From Marinomonas alcarazii (GTDB taxonomy: Bacteria > Pseudomonadota > Gammaproteobacteria > Pseudomonadales > Marinomonadaceae), in NCBI RefSeq assembly GCF_003208215.1, contig NZ_QKLW01000009.1, forward strand, positions 1 to 64,000: a stretch of 64,000 bases of DNA, given 5' to 3'. The stretch's first letter is position 1. Each line of letters begins with the position of its first letter. A program made the position numbers and the translations under genes. The notes below the pieces were generated by a model, which had not been told where the DNA came from, did not search any database, and saw only the letters and a list, made by a program, of their open reading frames with translations. Of the stretch, positions 19,612 through 28,952 are shown piece after piece.

Positions 19612-20877
19612 TTAGTTCTTGCTGAATTCTGGGTACGCTTCCATACCACATTCAGAAAGGTCAACACCTTCGTACTCTTCTTCTTCGCTAACGCGAACAC
19701 CCATGATGGCTTTGATGATTAACCAAACAACCAAGCTAGTGAAGAATACCCAAACGAAGATAGTAAGTGCACCCGCGATTTGTCCGCCGAATGTTGTGCC
19801 ATCGTTCGTTAGTGGCACTGCTAGCAAGCCCCAAAGACCCACAACACCGTGAACAGAGATAGCGCCCACTGGATCATCAATTTTAAGCTTGTCTAGTGTC
19901 AGGATAGACACAACCACAATCAAACCACCAACTAGACCGGTTAGAGTCGCACCTAGAGCAGATGGAGTATCAGGACCTGCCGTGATTGCTACCAAACCAG
20001 CTAATGCGCCGTTTAGAAGCATAGTTAGATCGGCTTTACCGAATAGAATTCGAGCTAGGATAAGCGCACCAATTGCACCACCAGCGGCTGCCGCATTGGT
20101 ATTTAGGAATACCATAGCAACAGAGTTAGCGTTTGCGATGTCGCCAAGTTTCAATACAGAACCACCGTTGAAACCGAACCAACCCATCCAAAGGATGAAT
20201 GTGCCTAATGTTGCAAGAGGTAGGTTAGCACCAGGAATGGCACGTACTTCGCCGTTAGGGCCGTATTTGCCTTTACGAGCACCAAGTACCAATACACCAG
20301 CTAATGCGGCTGCCGCACCTGCCATGTGAACGATACCTGAACCTGCAAAGTCAGTGAAACCGATGTCGCCAAGGCTAAACATACCGAATACAGAACCGCC
20401 GCCCCAAGTCCAGTTACCTTCCATTGGGTAGATGAAACCTGTCATAACAACAGCGAATACTAGGAAAGCCCAAAGCTTCATACGTTCAGCAACGGCACCA
20501 GATACGATAGACATGGCTGTTGCAACGAACACAACTTGGAAGAAGAAGTCAGACGCGCCTGCGTAAATAGAACCGCCTTCAAAACCGCCGTCACGGCCAG
20601 CGAAGTCAGTCAAGGTAGAAGCAACATCTACGTCTTGAATGCCTGTTAGGAACCACTCGCCACCGTACATGATGGAGTAACCACAAACTAGGTACATGAC
20701 ACAAGAAATGGCAAACAAAGCCACGTTCTTAGTTAGAATTTCTGTGGTGTTTTTAGCACGTACTAGACCTGCTTCCAACATGGCAAATCCTGCTGCCATC
20801 CACATAACCAGTGCGCCGCACACCAAGAAATAAAAGGTGTCCATCGCATATTGTAAGTGAAAAATTTGATCTTGCAT
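19612..20877 (-). CDS. amtB: Ammonium transporter
   Basis: A trimeric inner-membrane ammonium channel of the Amt/Rh family, 421 residues with about 11 membrane spans. Conserved blocks include MWMAAGFAMLEAGLVRAKN, the phenylalanine-gate region, the pore histidine segments GIVHMAG and ISVHGVVGLWG, and FILWMGWFGFNGGS. It lies 39 bp downstream of glnK on the same strand, the standard glnK-amtB operon in which GlnK blocks the channel when nitrogen is sufficient. The long acidic tail after the last span (VSEEEEYEGVDLSECGMEAY) is typical of proteobacterial members. Confidence 0.98.
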   Translation of the reverse strand: MQDQIFHLQYAMDTFYFLVCGALVMWMAAGFAMLEAGLVRAKNTTEILTKNVALFAISCVMYLVCGYSIMYGGEWFLTGIQDVDVASTLTDFAGRDGGFEGGSIYAGASDFFFQVVFVATAMSIVSGAVAERMKLWAFLVFAVVMTGFIYPMEGNWTWGGGSVFGMFSLGDIGFTDFAGSGIVHMAGAAAALAGVLVLGARKGKYGPNGEVRAIPGANLPLATLGTFILWMGWFGFNGGSVLKLGDIANANSVAMVFLNTNAAAAGGAIGALILARILFGKADLTMLLNGALAGLVAITAGPDTPSALGATLTGLVGGLIVVVSILTLDKLKIDDPVGAISVHGVVGLWGLLAVPLTNDGTTFGGQIAGALTIFVWVFFTSLVVWLIIKAIMGVRVSEEEEYEGVDLSECGMEAYPEFSKN

Positions 20878-20916
20878 GTTTCGCCCCCCTAAAGGCTAGG
20901 ATAATTCGAGCAGTAT

Positions 20917-21276
<360 letters not shown>

Positions 21277-21312
21277 TCAGTTTTATTGTCGTATCGCAGG
21301 TAATTAGCTTTA

Positions 21313-21328
21313 TTCAATATGCGTGCCA
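21313..21328 (-). promoter_or_regulatory. Sigma-54 promoter of glnK-amtB
   Basis: The minus strand reads TGGCACGCATATTGAA. This matches the -24/-12 consensus TGGCAC-N5-TTGCA with one mismatch in the -12 element and exact spacing. It lies about 58 bp upstream of the glnK ATG, giving a leader of roughly 45 nt. RpoN control of glnK-amtB is well known in proteobacteria. Confidence 0.85.
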
Positions 21329-21415
21329 TATATGGACGTTCCTACGTATCAAAGGCTTTGTAAGGATTTTGTCGTTTTTTTGAAATTAAAAAGAGTCATA
21401 AATTGCTTGGTATAG

Positions 21416-21432
21416 TGCGGCATATTGGTGTG
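21416..21432. promoter_or_regulatory. Possible second NtrC-binding site
   Basis: TGCGGCATATTGGTGTG is a weak match to the NtrC dyad (TGCACY-N5-RGTGCA). I include it because its centre is 31 bp, about three helical turns, from the better site at 21447-21463, the spacing seen for paired NtrC enhancers. Confidence 0.4.
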
Positions 21433-21446
21433 CCCTATAAATATCC

Positions 21447-21463
21447 TGCATTAATATGGTGCA
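21447..21463. promoter_or_regulatory. NtrC-binding site upstream of glnK
   Basis: TGCATTAATATGGTGCA matches the NtrC consensus TGCACY-N5-RGTGCA with a single mismatch. It is about 120 bp upstream of the sigma-54 promoter, an appropriate enhancer distance. Apart from these sites I see no gene in the 21256-21767 interval. Confidence 0.7.
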
Positions 21464-21767
21464 AATGATGTTTTAAATGGGCGAGTGAGCGTAGCGAAGG
21501 GCTTTATCTGCTTGCTTCTGATCAGGAAATAAACCTTTGCTTGGCATGGTTGTGTGTGCGTCATTTAGAGGATTTGTAGGGCTTCAATATTGCCTTGTTC
21601 GATTTTCTGCACAAAAAAGAAGCAATCTCTAAAAACATTTGTTCCTATAAATGGGCATCGACATGAAAGATGCGCTCTGAGAGCTTGTTGGTATCTATGC
21701 CTGACTTCTATACTATTAGGCAAAGAGACGATAAATAATCACAGCAACGATGAAAAACGAGAGTGAG

Positions 21768-22007
21768 ATGATTGATCAATTTATAAAGCAATTGGGTACG
21801 GGATTAGGCCAAGCGGCAGAAACCTTGGGTAAGTTGCCAAAAGAAGAAATTCAGGCGCAATTGCATGAAGTGGCACGCAATACATTAAGCAAGATGGATT
21901 TGGTTACGCGCGAAGAGTTCGAGGTGCAAGCCGCGATGCTGGCAAAATATCGTGAAAAGCTCGCTGTGTTAGAAGCACGTTTAAATGAGCTAGAAAAGAA
22001 CGACTAA
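21768..22007 (+). CDS. ubiK: Ubiquinone biosynthesis accessory factor UbiK
   Basis: A 79-residue BMFP-family (YqiC-like) helical protein that assists UbiJ and the aerobic ubiquinone biosynthesis complex. An amphipathic N-terminal helix is followed by the conserved block KMDLVTREEFEVQAAML and a C-terminal coiled coil (LAVLEARLNELE). I chose the ATG at 21768 because homologues start MID/MLD; an ATG 18 bp upstream is in frame and possible. It is convergent with the Trp-rich gene. Confidence 0.9.
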   Translation: MIDQFIKQLGTGLGQAAETLGKLPKEEIQAQLHEVARNTLSKMDLVTREEFEVQAAMLAKYREKLAVLEARLNELEKND

Positions 22008-22031
22008 GTTTTTCGCAGGGCTGGGACTGAT

Positions 22032-22247
22032 TTATTTCCAGCCTTGCAACCAATCTTCAGAAGAGGTCAGTGATTGCCAAGGTAATTGGTATTGGTTTTT
22101 GTTGATGACGGCCTCAAGAATGCATTCGATAACGACGTTTTCTTCGTCTCGAATGAGTGTAGTAACGATAAAGTGTTTTTCTTTTTGCTGCGGGGACGTT
22201 GACGTCCACTTAGATAGAAGTAATTTATTTGGATTAATTCGGTTCAC
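22032..22247 (-). CDS. TIGR02450 family Trp-rich small protein
   Basis: A 71-residue protein with the family pattern NRINPNKLLLSKWTS, EKHFIVTTLIRDEE, VVIECILEAVI and a C-terminal LPWQSL...WLQGW. Its function is unknown; it is widespread in marine gammaproteobacteria. Two in-frame GTG codons could start it. The one at 22247 gives the usual family N-terminus, while the one at 22253 is closer to the AAGGA site. Confidence 0.88.
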   Translation of the reverse strand: MNRINPNKLLLSKWTSTSPQQKEKHFIVTTLIRDEENVVIECILEAVINKNQYQLPWQSLTSSEDWLQGWK

Positions 22248-22358
22248 AACCACTTTTTCCTTTTAGTGTATTAAGTAGATATACGAAGCACGTGAATAGC
22301 TGGATTGCTTTTCTCGTCGCAAAGCGTCAGAAATAAATAAGTTGATCAAGGAGTGATC

Positions 22359-23870
22359 ATGAGTTTAGCCACGATTTATAGTCGCGCCCGTGTTGGCGTG
22401 TCTTCCCCGTTAGTGACTGTTGAAACCCATATTTCAAATGGTCTGCCTTCCCTCAATATTGTTGGCCTTCCCGAAGCGGCCGTTCGAGAAGCGAAAGACA
22501 GAGTGCGCAGCGCGATTATCAACAGCCATTTTGAGTTTCCTACCCGACGCGTCACCATTAACCTAGCGCCAGCGGATTTGCCTAAAGAAGGTGGTCGCTA
22601 TGATTTGGCGATTGCGATTAGTGTCTTGGTTGCCTCGGGGCAGTTGGGTGAGTTGAATTTAAGGGACACTGAATTCATTGGCGAATTGGCATTATCGGGA
22701 GACATTCGTGGCATTCCTGGATTATTGCCGTCTGCCATTGCTTGTCATCACGCTAATCGTCAGCTTATTCTCCCTGAAGAAAATCAGCAGGAAGCTGCGC
22801 TGGTGGAAGGCAATGCTGTATTTGCTAAACATTTAACGCAAGTGACGGCGCATTTATTGAAGCAAACAGCGTTGCCTGCTTGTGTTTCCAAGCCTGCTGA
22901 ACCATTGCCGTTAGACCATAAAGACATGCGAGATGTAAAAGGCCAGTATCAAGCCCGCCGAGCCTTAGAAGTCGCCGCGGCTGGTGGTCACAATTTGCTG
23001 TTTGTTGGTCCTGCTGGAACGGGAAAAACCATGCTGGCGTCGCGACTGCCGAGCATTATGCCAGCGATGACAGAAGCTGAAGCGCTTGCTGTGGCATCGG
23101 TGCAATCGGTGGCGGGGCGTAAAATGGGCTTGGATTGGCATTGGTCAGAAAGGCCGTTTCGGTCTCCTCACCATTCTTGTTCTGCGGCGGCACTGGTTGG
23201 TGGTGGTTCAATTCCTAAGCCGGGTGAGGCGTCTTTAGCGCACTGTGGTGTGCTTTTTCTTGATGAGTTACCAGAGTTTGACCGCAAAGTGTTGGAAGTA
23301 TTACGGGAGCCATTAGAAAACGGTGAAGTTCATATTTCGCGTGCTCGTGGGCAAGTTACCTTTCCGGCTCGCTTTCAATTAGTGGCTGCGATGAATGCCA
23401 GTAACGAGGCTTACAGTGGAGGGCAAGATTATTATCAATCCAGTGCTAGCCAGAAATACCTTAAAAAACTCTCCGCGCCATTTTTAGATCGCATCGATTT
23501 GCATGTAGAAGTGCCACCTTTACCGTCTAATGTGTTGGTGAATGCTGATGAAGAAGGGGAGTGCAGCGCTAGCGTTCGCGAACGAGTAGAGCGTGCTGTC
23601 GCAAGGCAAAGAGGACGCCAAGGCCTACAAAATTCGCAGTTAAGTGGTCGTCAGCTAGAGAATATTTGTGCTTTGAGCCAAGAGGACAAAGAGTTTATGC
23701 AGCAGGCATTAGAAAAATTAAAACTCTCGGCACGGGCTTATCATCGAGTATTAAAAGTCGCGCTAACCTTGGCGGATTTAAATGACTCTCCTGTTACCAG
23801 AGCGCATTTAATGGAATCGTTAAGTTATCGCAAGATGGAGAAAACCTTATCCATGGCGGTGTCTTCATAA
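22359..23870 (+). CDS. comM: YifB/ComM Mg-chelatase-like AAA+ ATPase
   Basis: A 503-residue ComM-type hexameric helicase that promotes branch migration during natural transformation. The N-terminal Lon-like ChlI domain (VTVETHISNGLPSLNIVGL) precedes an AAA+ module with Walker A (GPAGTGKTML), Walker B (LFLDELPEF) and sensor/arginine-finger region. A C-terminal Mg-chelatase domain ends near SYRKMEKTL. The ATG at 22359 has AAGGAG five bases upstream. It is monocistronic. Confidence 0.95.
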   Translation: MSLATIYSRARVGVSSPLVTVETHISNGLPSLNIVGLPEAAVREAKDRVRSAIINSHFEFPTRRVTINLAPADLPKEGGRYDLAIAISVLVASGQLGELNLRDTEFIGELALSGDIRGIPGLLPSAIACHHANRQLILPEENQQEAALVEGNAVFAKHLTQVTAHLLKQTALPACVSKPAEPLPLDHKDMRDVKGQYQARRALEVAAAGGHNLLFVGPAGTGKTMLASRLPSIMPAMTEAEALAVASVQSVAGRKMGLDWHWSERPFRSPHHSCSAAALVGGGSIPKPGEASLAHCGVLFLDELPEFDRKVLEVLREPLENGEVHISRARGQVTFPARFQLVAAMNASNEAYSGGQDYYQSSASQKYLKKLSAPFLDRIDLHVEVPPLPSNVLVNADEEGECSASVRERVERAVARQRGRQGLQNSQLSGRQLENICALSQEDKEFMQQALEKLKLSARAYHRVLKVALTLADLNDSPVTRAHLMESLSYRKMEKTLSMAVSS

Positions 23871-24112
23871 TCTACGCTGTTATTCCATCTGGAAAATACG
23901 GATAGAACAATGCGTTAGACATTGCTAGATAAGGGTTAAAAAGCATAAAAGCTGTTTTAACCTATGCCTTTTAGTTACAATTCTCAGCCCATTTTTGTCG
24001 TCCCTTCGAGGGACGATATTTGTAATGGGGCCAATAATAATTAATTGTGGGTCTGTTCGCTTTTGCTGATTTTATGGCAGCAAAACTGAGTGGACTATGT
24101 GGAGTTTTGTCT

Positions 24113-25042
24113 ATGGTTATCCAGCTGTTCCCTGTTTGGGCTTTATTGCTATCTGCAATCGCCTTCTTTCAACCTGATTTATTCGTGGGGTTGAAAGCTC
24201 AAATCGTTCCATTGTTGACCATCATTATGCTCGCAATGGGATTGACCCTAAGTCCTACTGACTTCAAACAAGTATTGAAGAACGGTAAAGCCGTAGGCGT
24301 GGGTGTATTATTACAATTCTTAGTTATGCCGATTGCCGCTTTTGGTGTGGCTTTTGCCTTTGGTTTTGATTCTGAGCTGACTGTGGGCATGTTGCTGGTG
24401 GGCAGTGTGGCTGGCGGTACGTCCTCAAATGTTATGTGTTATTTGGCAAAAGGCGACACGGCCTTGTCTATTTCCATGACCGCGATCTCGACCTTGTTGG
24501 GCGTAATATTAACGCCATTCTTAGTGTCTTTGATGATTGGGCAAAGTGTTGATGTACCTGTTGCTGGTATGTTGATGAGCTTGTTTAAAATTGTTCTGCT
24601 TCCTGTTGCGGCGGGTGTGTTGATCAATACTTTCTTCTCAAAATTTGTCCGTAAGGCAGAACCAATTTTCCCTTATATCTCGATGTTTGCCATCGTGCTT
24701 ATTATCGCCATTGTAGTGGCATTGAGCGCCTCTAAGATTGTTCAAGTTGGTCTTATGGTTGCGGCGGCAGTGATTATTCATAATGCGATTGGTTTGACCT
24801 TGGGTTACTGGGTGACTTACTTACTTGGTTTTGATGCGCGCGTTTGCCGCACCATTGCTTTTGAAGTGGGTTTGCAAAACTCTGGCCTAGCAGCGGCATT
24901 GGCAGTGAAATTCTTTACGCCTATGGCAGCACTGCCTGGCACTATTTTCAGTGTTTGGCACAACATTTCAGGGTCTTTGTTGGCGAGCTACTGGAGCCGT
25001 CGACCCGTTGCTGAAAGCAACGCTCAAGATACTGATAAATAA
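24113..25042 (+). CDS. Bile acid:sodium symporter (BASS) family transporter
   Basis: An integral membrane protein of 309 residues with about ten hydrophobic segments, BASS/YocS type. Sodium-binding-type segments are seen in MLLVGSVAGGTSSNVMCYLAKGD (the GTSSN motif) and FEVGLQNSGLAAALAVKFF. I chose the ATG at 24113 because a GGAG lies eight bases upstream; the frame continues 22 codons further upstream from a GTG. The substrate is unknown. Bacterial relatives move organic anions, and a bile acid role is not implied. Confidence 0.9.
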   Translation: MVIQLFPVWALLLSAIAFFQPDLFVGLKAQIVPLLTIIMLAMGLTLSPTDFKQVLKNGKAVGVGVLLQFLVMPIAAFGVAFAFGFDSELTVGMLLVGSVAGGTSSNVMCYLAKGDTALSISMTAISTLLGVILTPFLVSLMIGQSVDVPVAGMLMSLFKIVLLPVAAGVLINTFFSKFVRKAEPIFPYISMFAIVLIIAIVVALSASKIVQVGLMVAAAVIIHNAIGLTLGYWVTYLLGFDARVCRTIAFEVGLQNSGLAAALAVKFFTPMAALPGTIFSVWHNISGSLLASYWSRRPVAESNAQDTDK

Positions 25043-25059
25043 GATATTTGCTTAGCGTT

Positions 25060-25092
25060 AAAAAAGGGATGCCTGTTTGGCGTCCCTTTTTT
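25060..25092. terminator. Bidirectional terminator
   Basis: A-rich/T-rich hairpin AAAAAGGGATGCC-TGTTT-GGCGTCCCTTTTTT between the convergent transporter and immunity genes. The stem is flanked by A and T runs, so it can act on both strands. Confidence 0.87.
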
Positions 25093-25103
25093 ATGTTTGT
25101 TGC

Positions 25104-25667
25104 CTAAACTGGCAAAAAACGCATGCCGCTGATGTTCATGGCTTGCAGTTGTTGTTTTAAGGTGTCGCTGACTAGGATCCAATCTTCAAAACCATAGATA
25201 CGAAAGATGTGCATACCAGAGCGTTCGATATTGGCATGATCCAGTACTAAATGCTCAATGCTTTTGATGCTGTTATCGTCATCCACGGTATAGGCTGATT
25301 GCTGGTAGTCTATGGCCAATACGCGCCCCACGATGGAGATGTGAATCCAGCTTTCTGTATCTTGTTGTTCGTCGTTTAAATAAAATTTCACCGGCCTTAC
25401 GGTGACATCTCGGGCTTGTTTATCCGCAAAGCATTCTGTAAAACGCGAGTGTAATACGAGCTCGTCATCAAACATGACATTGAGTTGGTCGGTCTGAATC
25501 TCGCCTTCTAGATAAGGTCCAGCATCCATATCGTCATTGGGCTTTAGTATGACTATGTCTCGATCACGATCAAAAACCGTGATGGTCTTTACGGTTAATT
25601 CATTAACCACTGGCATTTTTTCCCAACGCCAAAAGGTATTTGTTGTGCTCATAAAATCATGTCTCAT
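25104..25667 (-). CDS. Imm11-family (DUF1629) immunity protein, second copy
   Basis: A 187-residue soluble protein. Its C-terminal block (IKSIEHLVLDHANIERSG, HIFRIYGFEDWILVSDTLKQ, MNISGMRFLPV) aligns with the C-terminus of the gene just upstream, so the two are paralogues. The pattern matches the Imm11/DUF1629 immunity family found beside polymorphic toxins. The likely role is to neutralise the toxin encoded at the head of this operon, or a related toxin. The start is unresolved: ATG at 25667 or 25652, neither with a good ribosome site. It lies 18 bp after the first immunity gene. Confidence 0.7.
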   Translation of the reverse strand: MRHDFMSTTNTFWRWEKMPVVNELTVKTITVFDRDRDIVILKPNDDMDAGPYLEGEIQTDQLNVMFDDELVLHSRFTECFADKQARDVTVRPVKFYLNDEQQDTESWIHISIVGRVLAIDYQQSAYTVDDDNSIKSIEHLVLDHANIERSGMHIFRIYGFEDWILVSDTLKQQLQAMNISGMRFLPV

Positions 25668-25685
25668 ACTGCAAGAAGAGGAAAT

Positions 25686-26234
25686 TTAGGATTCATACCA
25701 GTCTGGATCGCTGCCATCGGTGGGTTCAAAACGAATACCAGTAGGGTTCACCGATTCAATGGCTTGCTTAATGCGATCGCTTATTACAATGGTGGTAAAG
25801 CGTCCATGCAAACGAAAGATGTCGTAGCCGGCACGGTCTGCTTTTTCTTCATCCACAACGAGCTTTCTCATGCGCTGAATGGAGCCATTTTCTCTTAGTT
25901 TTAATTCAGAGCGTTTAAAGTCAATGCAATCAACGTGAGCAGACATCGTGATTTTGCACCAATTATTATTTAACGAGCCATCTGGCAGCTTTAATGTAAT
26001 GGGTTGATAAATCACCCCTTCTGGGTTGAATTTGGCAATTTCGTTAATTAGACGCTGACTAAATACTTGTTTCGGTAGGCCCGAAAAGAAAAGGTAGTCG
26101 TCGTTTAAATCTCCAAACACTTCACCTTCTTTATGAGTAGTGTCTGCGTATATTTTTTGACTAATGTAGTCTTTTTTAAATTCGGCCGATACTTGCAAAG
26201 CTTCTTGAGTCGCACCATACAACCAATACTTCAT
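25686..26234 (-). CDS. Imm11-family (DUF1629) immunity protein, first copy
   Basis: A 182-residue soluble protein whose ATG overlaps the toxin stop codon by four bases (ATGA), indicating translational coupling. The C-terminal block IQRMRKLVVDEEKADRAGYD, IFRLHGRFTTIVISDRIKQA and NPTGIRFEP is typical of Imm11/DUF1629. Direct coupling to the toxin gene makes it the prime candidate for the cognate antidote. Its N-terminal half differs from that of the downstream paralogue, which may explain why both are kept. Confidence 0.78.
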   Translation of the reverse strand: MKYWLYGATQEALQVSAEFKKDYISQKIYADTTHKEGEVFGDLNDDYLFFSGLPKQVFSQRLINEIAKFNPEGVIYQPITLKLPDGSLNNNWCKITMSAHVDCIDFKRSELKLRENGSIQRMRKLVVDEEKADRAGYDIFRLHGRFTTIVISDRIKQAIESVNPTGIRFEPTDGSDPDWYES

Positions 26235-28717
26235 AGTCTTTCCTCTTTTAATATTTTATTAAGAGCTTGCTTGATTTGTAGGCTGTCTTCACGTAATAAA
26301 TATTTAGGGTCCCAATCTTCTATATAGCCTTTGATTTCTTCAGATAAATCATGGAGTTCTTTTATGAGTTGCTTTTGATTACCGTTTTTACAGTGATTTA
26401 AGCACTCACCTTCTATCTCTATTAATTCAGATTGAATTAATTCCTTGTAGTTGGACGGATGTGGCCCGCGGTGTATCTGTAGATCATGTCGCAACATATC
26501 TGGTGCGAACACAGGTAAGAAAATACCATTTTCCGAATCATTAACGTCCCAGCCAATGAGGCGTATATTTTTTCTTAATTTTTTAAACTGTGTAGAGCCA
26601 AAAACACTAACCGGAATCAGGTGATGGCCTTGTACTGGGTAGGGGCTGCTCGCGCTTGGGTTGGCCGCCGACTGTTTCATCCGCTGTCGGGAAAGTGGGC
26701 TGATAAAGCCTTTAAAGCCTAATTCCCACGCGCTATGTTTTGGGTCGTGAAAAGGGGCTGGTAAGGCTTGCCCAGCGCCTCGTGACAACCAAGGTTGTAA
26801 TTGCTCGTTTTTCCATTGTTTGTTAAAGCCCAAACGTCGGGTGGTGCGTCCGTTGTTCACGTATTTAATGGTTTTATCGTGCTTGGTTTTGCAGTCTTGC
26901 CATTGACAGTGTTTCGGTTCGTGGTCTTTTTCTTTGCCCTGGTTTGGGGTTTGGCTGTGTTTACTGTGGCCATTTATTGAGTCCGTACGCTTATTGCGTT
27001 TTTTGACCAAGGCTTCTGACAAAGACATGATGGTGTCGGATATTTGTTCGGCTATTTTAGCGGACTTTCGTCCTAGGGTTGCGGATACAGCCACGCCGCC
27101 AGTGATAGGTGCTGCCACACCACCAAGCGCTGCACCAAACGCCGTGGCACCGCTTACGGCGGTGACATCTATCCCTGTTTGAGTGGCTTGTGATGCCGTC
27201 ATTGCGACAAGGGCATCTGTGGGTGCCGCTTCTAAAAAGCGTTGCGGTAAACTTAACAGTGTCTCTCGCACATGGCTGTCTTTCAGAAGAATCAGTACCA
27301 TTTCCATCTGAGCGGAGGCTTCGGCATAGTCATCTCCCGCTCTGGCTTGCCATTGTTGAAAGGCTCGCTCTAGTTCATCTACATCGCCTGTTGCTAAGGC
27401 TTTAATAACAACTTGTGGCGGTACGTCTAATTGCATCTTATCTAGGAGCTCACCAAAAGACCCTAAGTCAGGCAGATACTCGGTGACGCCATTCATGCCA
27501 CCTTCACCCGCCGCCAAGGCGATATCCCATGTTTTTTGATACCACGTTTGTCCGTCGAATTCCGCTGCCTGCTGCTTTAGTTCGTTAATTTTATCCGCGA
27601 CGGCCTTTTCAAAATCCGTTCGGATTTGTTCTATCTTAGCTTGTTCTTCTGTTTCTTCAGCCGTTGGCTCCATATGACTTGGAGCGTATTCGCTAACAAC
27701 ATCCTCTGCTAAGGCTTCGGCATACAGGGCAAGTTGGTCTTCTAGTTGTTGGTTTAATGTCTTTAGAGAGGTATCTATTTCGTCTTCACTCTCTTCTGGA
27801 TAAAACTCTACTTGAGCCACATCGGCCTCTAATGGGCCCATGACCACTTGACCCTTACTATCGGTTTTACCACTAATGATAGTGTTATTGGATAAAGTAA
27901 TATTAAAAGGTGTTTTAGGAACAGGGGTGCTTTCTAGATCATCGTAAACATGGGCTAAAACAAAAGAGGGCAGCTTGATATAGGTGCAGTCATTCATCTT
28001 AATTGTTGTTTGTTGAGCTGCTGCTTGGGTAAGGTTATATTCTAGTACGCAAGTATTTCCGCTTAATAGTGTATCGACATAAACTTCACCACTTTGATCA
28101 GTTACACCAGAGGCTATTTCCTTTTCGCCTTGTAATAAGCGCCATGACACATCCGCCACAGGCTGACGGTCACCTGTCCAATTGCCATATTTCATTTGTT
28201 TGCCTTGATTGGCGCAGTAGAAAAAGCGAGCTTGTACGTATTGTTTCTTGTCTGCTTCATCCAGAGCCTTATAACGCTCTGATCGTTGTTGGGCGACACG
28301 TTCAGGTAATGTCTTGGTGGCTGGTTTTTCATACACCAGCTCTTTATGCAATAGGTAGACCCCAGCACCAGACGCTCCTGCACTGCCTGAGGTAATGTCC
28401 ATTTTTTTCACTTCCGTTGCATAGTCAATATGCGATAAACGAGAAGTAATTTGAGTTGAAGCCGCAGCGGGGTTTAATAACCAATCGGGAGCGCCATAGT
28501 CACGATCTTTATTTTCTAGAAATAAGGGCACACGAGGTTGGTCGCATATTACTAGGGATTGACCTGTATTGAGAGCATTCAGCAAACTTTGACTTGACTG
28601 ACCTGCGGGAGTTAATTCACGTAAAGTAGCTTCGGGGATATTGGCGATATCCGCTTCGATCATCGAAAGCTCGTAAGATGAGATGTGTTCAGGTGTGGCA
28701 ATGAGGCGATAAGCCAT
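26231..28717 (-). CDS. Polymorphic toxin with C-terminal AHH-type nuclease, T6SS-effector-like
   Basis: An 828-residue multidomain protein. Residues about 165-220 and 260-315 look like two beta-sandwich (carboxypeptidase-regulatory-like) repeats carrying SGVTDQSGEV and SGKTDSKGQV. A Glu-rich helical region follows, then a small glycine-zipper segment (residues about 525-560) that could enter membranes. A Lys/Gln-rich linker leads to a C-terminal HNH/AHH-superfamily nuclease with GHHLIPVSVFG (about residue 697), NGIFLP and IHRGPHPSNY. No signal peptide, VgrG or PAAR motif is seen, so delivery by a type VI secretion system is inferred from architecture. The ATG at 28717 has GGA seven bases upstream; a TTG 30 bp earlier is less likely. 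Two immunity genes follow. Confidence 0.78.
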   Translation of the reverse strand: MAYRLIATPEHISSYELSMIEADIANIPEATLRELTPAGQSSQSLLNALNTGQSLVICDQPRVPLFLENKDRDYGAPDWLLNPAAASTQITSRLSHIDYATEVKKMDITSGSAGASGAGVYLLHKELVYEKPATKTLPERVAQQRSERYKALDEADKKQYVQARFFYCANQGKQMKYGNWTGDRQPVADVSWRLLQGEKEIASGVTDQSGEVYVDTLLSGNTCVLEYNLTQAAAQQTTIKMNDCTYIKLPSFVLAHVYDDLESTPVPKTPFNITLSNNTIISGKTDSKGQVVMGPLEADVAQVEFYPEESEDEIDTSLKTLNQQLEDQLALYAEALAEDVVSEYAPSHMEPTAEETEEQAKIEQIRTDFEKAVADKINELKQQAAEFDGQTWYQKTWDIALAAGEGGMNGVTEYLPDLGSFGELLDKMQLDVPPQVVIKALATGDVDELERAFQQWQARAGDDYAEASAQMEMVLILLKDSHVRETLLSLPQRFLEAAPTDALVAMTASQATQTGIDVTAVSGATAFGAALGGVAAPITGGVAVSATLGRKSAKIAEQISDTIMSLSEALVKKRNKRTDSINGHSKHSQTPNQGKEKDHEPKHCQWQDCKTKHDKTIKYVNNGRTTRRLGFNKQWKNEQLQPWLSRGAGQALPAPFHDPKHSAWELGFKGFISPLSRQRMKQSAANPSASSPYPVQGHHLIPVSVFGSTQFKKLRKNIRLIGWDVNDSENGIFLPVFAPDMLRHDLQIHRGPHPSNYKELIQSELIEIEGECLNHCKNGNQKQLIKELHDLSEEIKGYIEDWDPKYLLREDSLQIKQALNKILKEERL

Positions 28718-28952
28718 ATTAGAGTCCATTCTAAATAATCGAGTCAATATTTTAAGTGAGGCATAGTTATGAATAAAGCGCGATTACTGTAAAGGTATTG
28801 TGATTTTATTCTGCTTTTTTTGTATGCAAGAGGCTGCCGACAGCGTTTAGATTTCTGGGGTTGCTATTATGATTTTTATCACAGTGCGAGAAAGTGGATT
28901 GTCGGGTACACTTACGGCTGATTTTTAATAGCCTTACGAGCCTGAGTTTTCC

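Noticed and set aside
25104-28747. A full type VI secretion locus
   Set aside because: No tss, hcp, vgrG or PAAR gene is in the window; only an effector-like toxin and immunity genes are seen.
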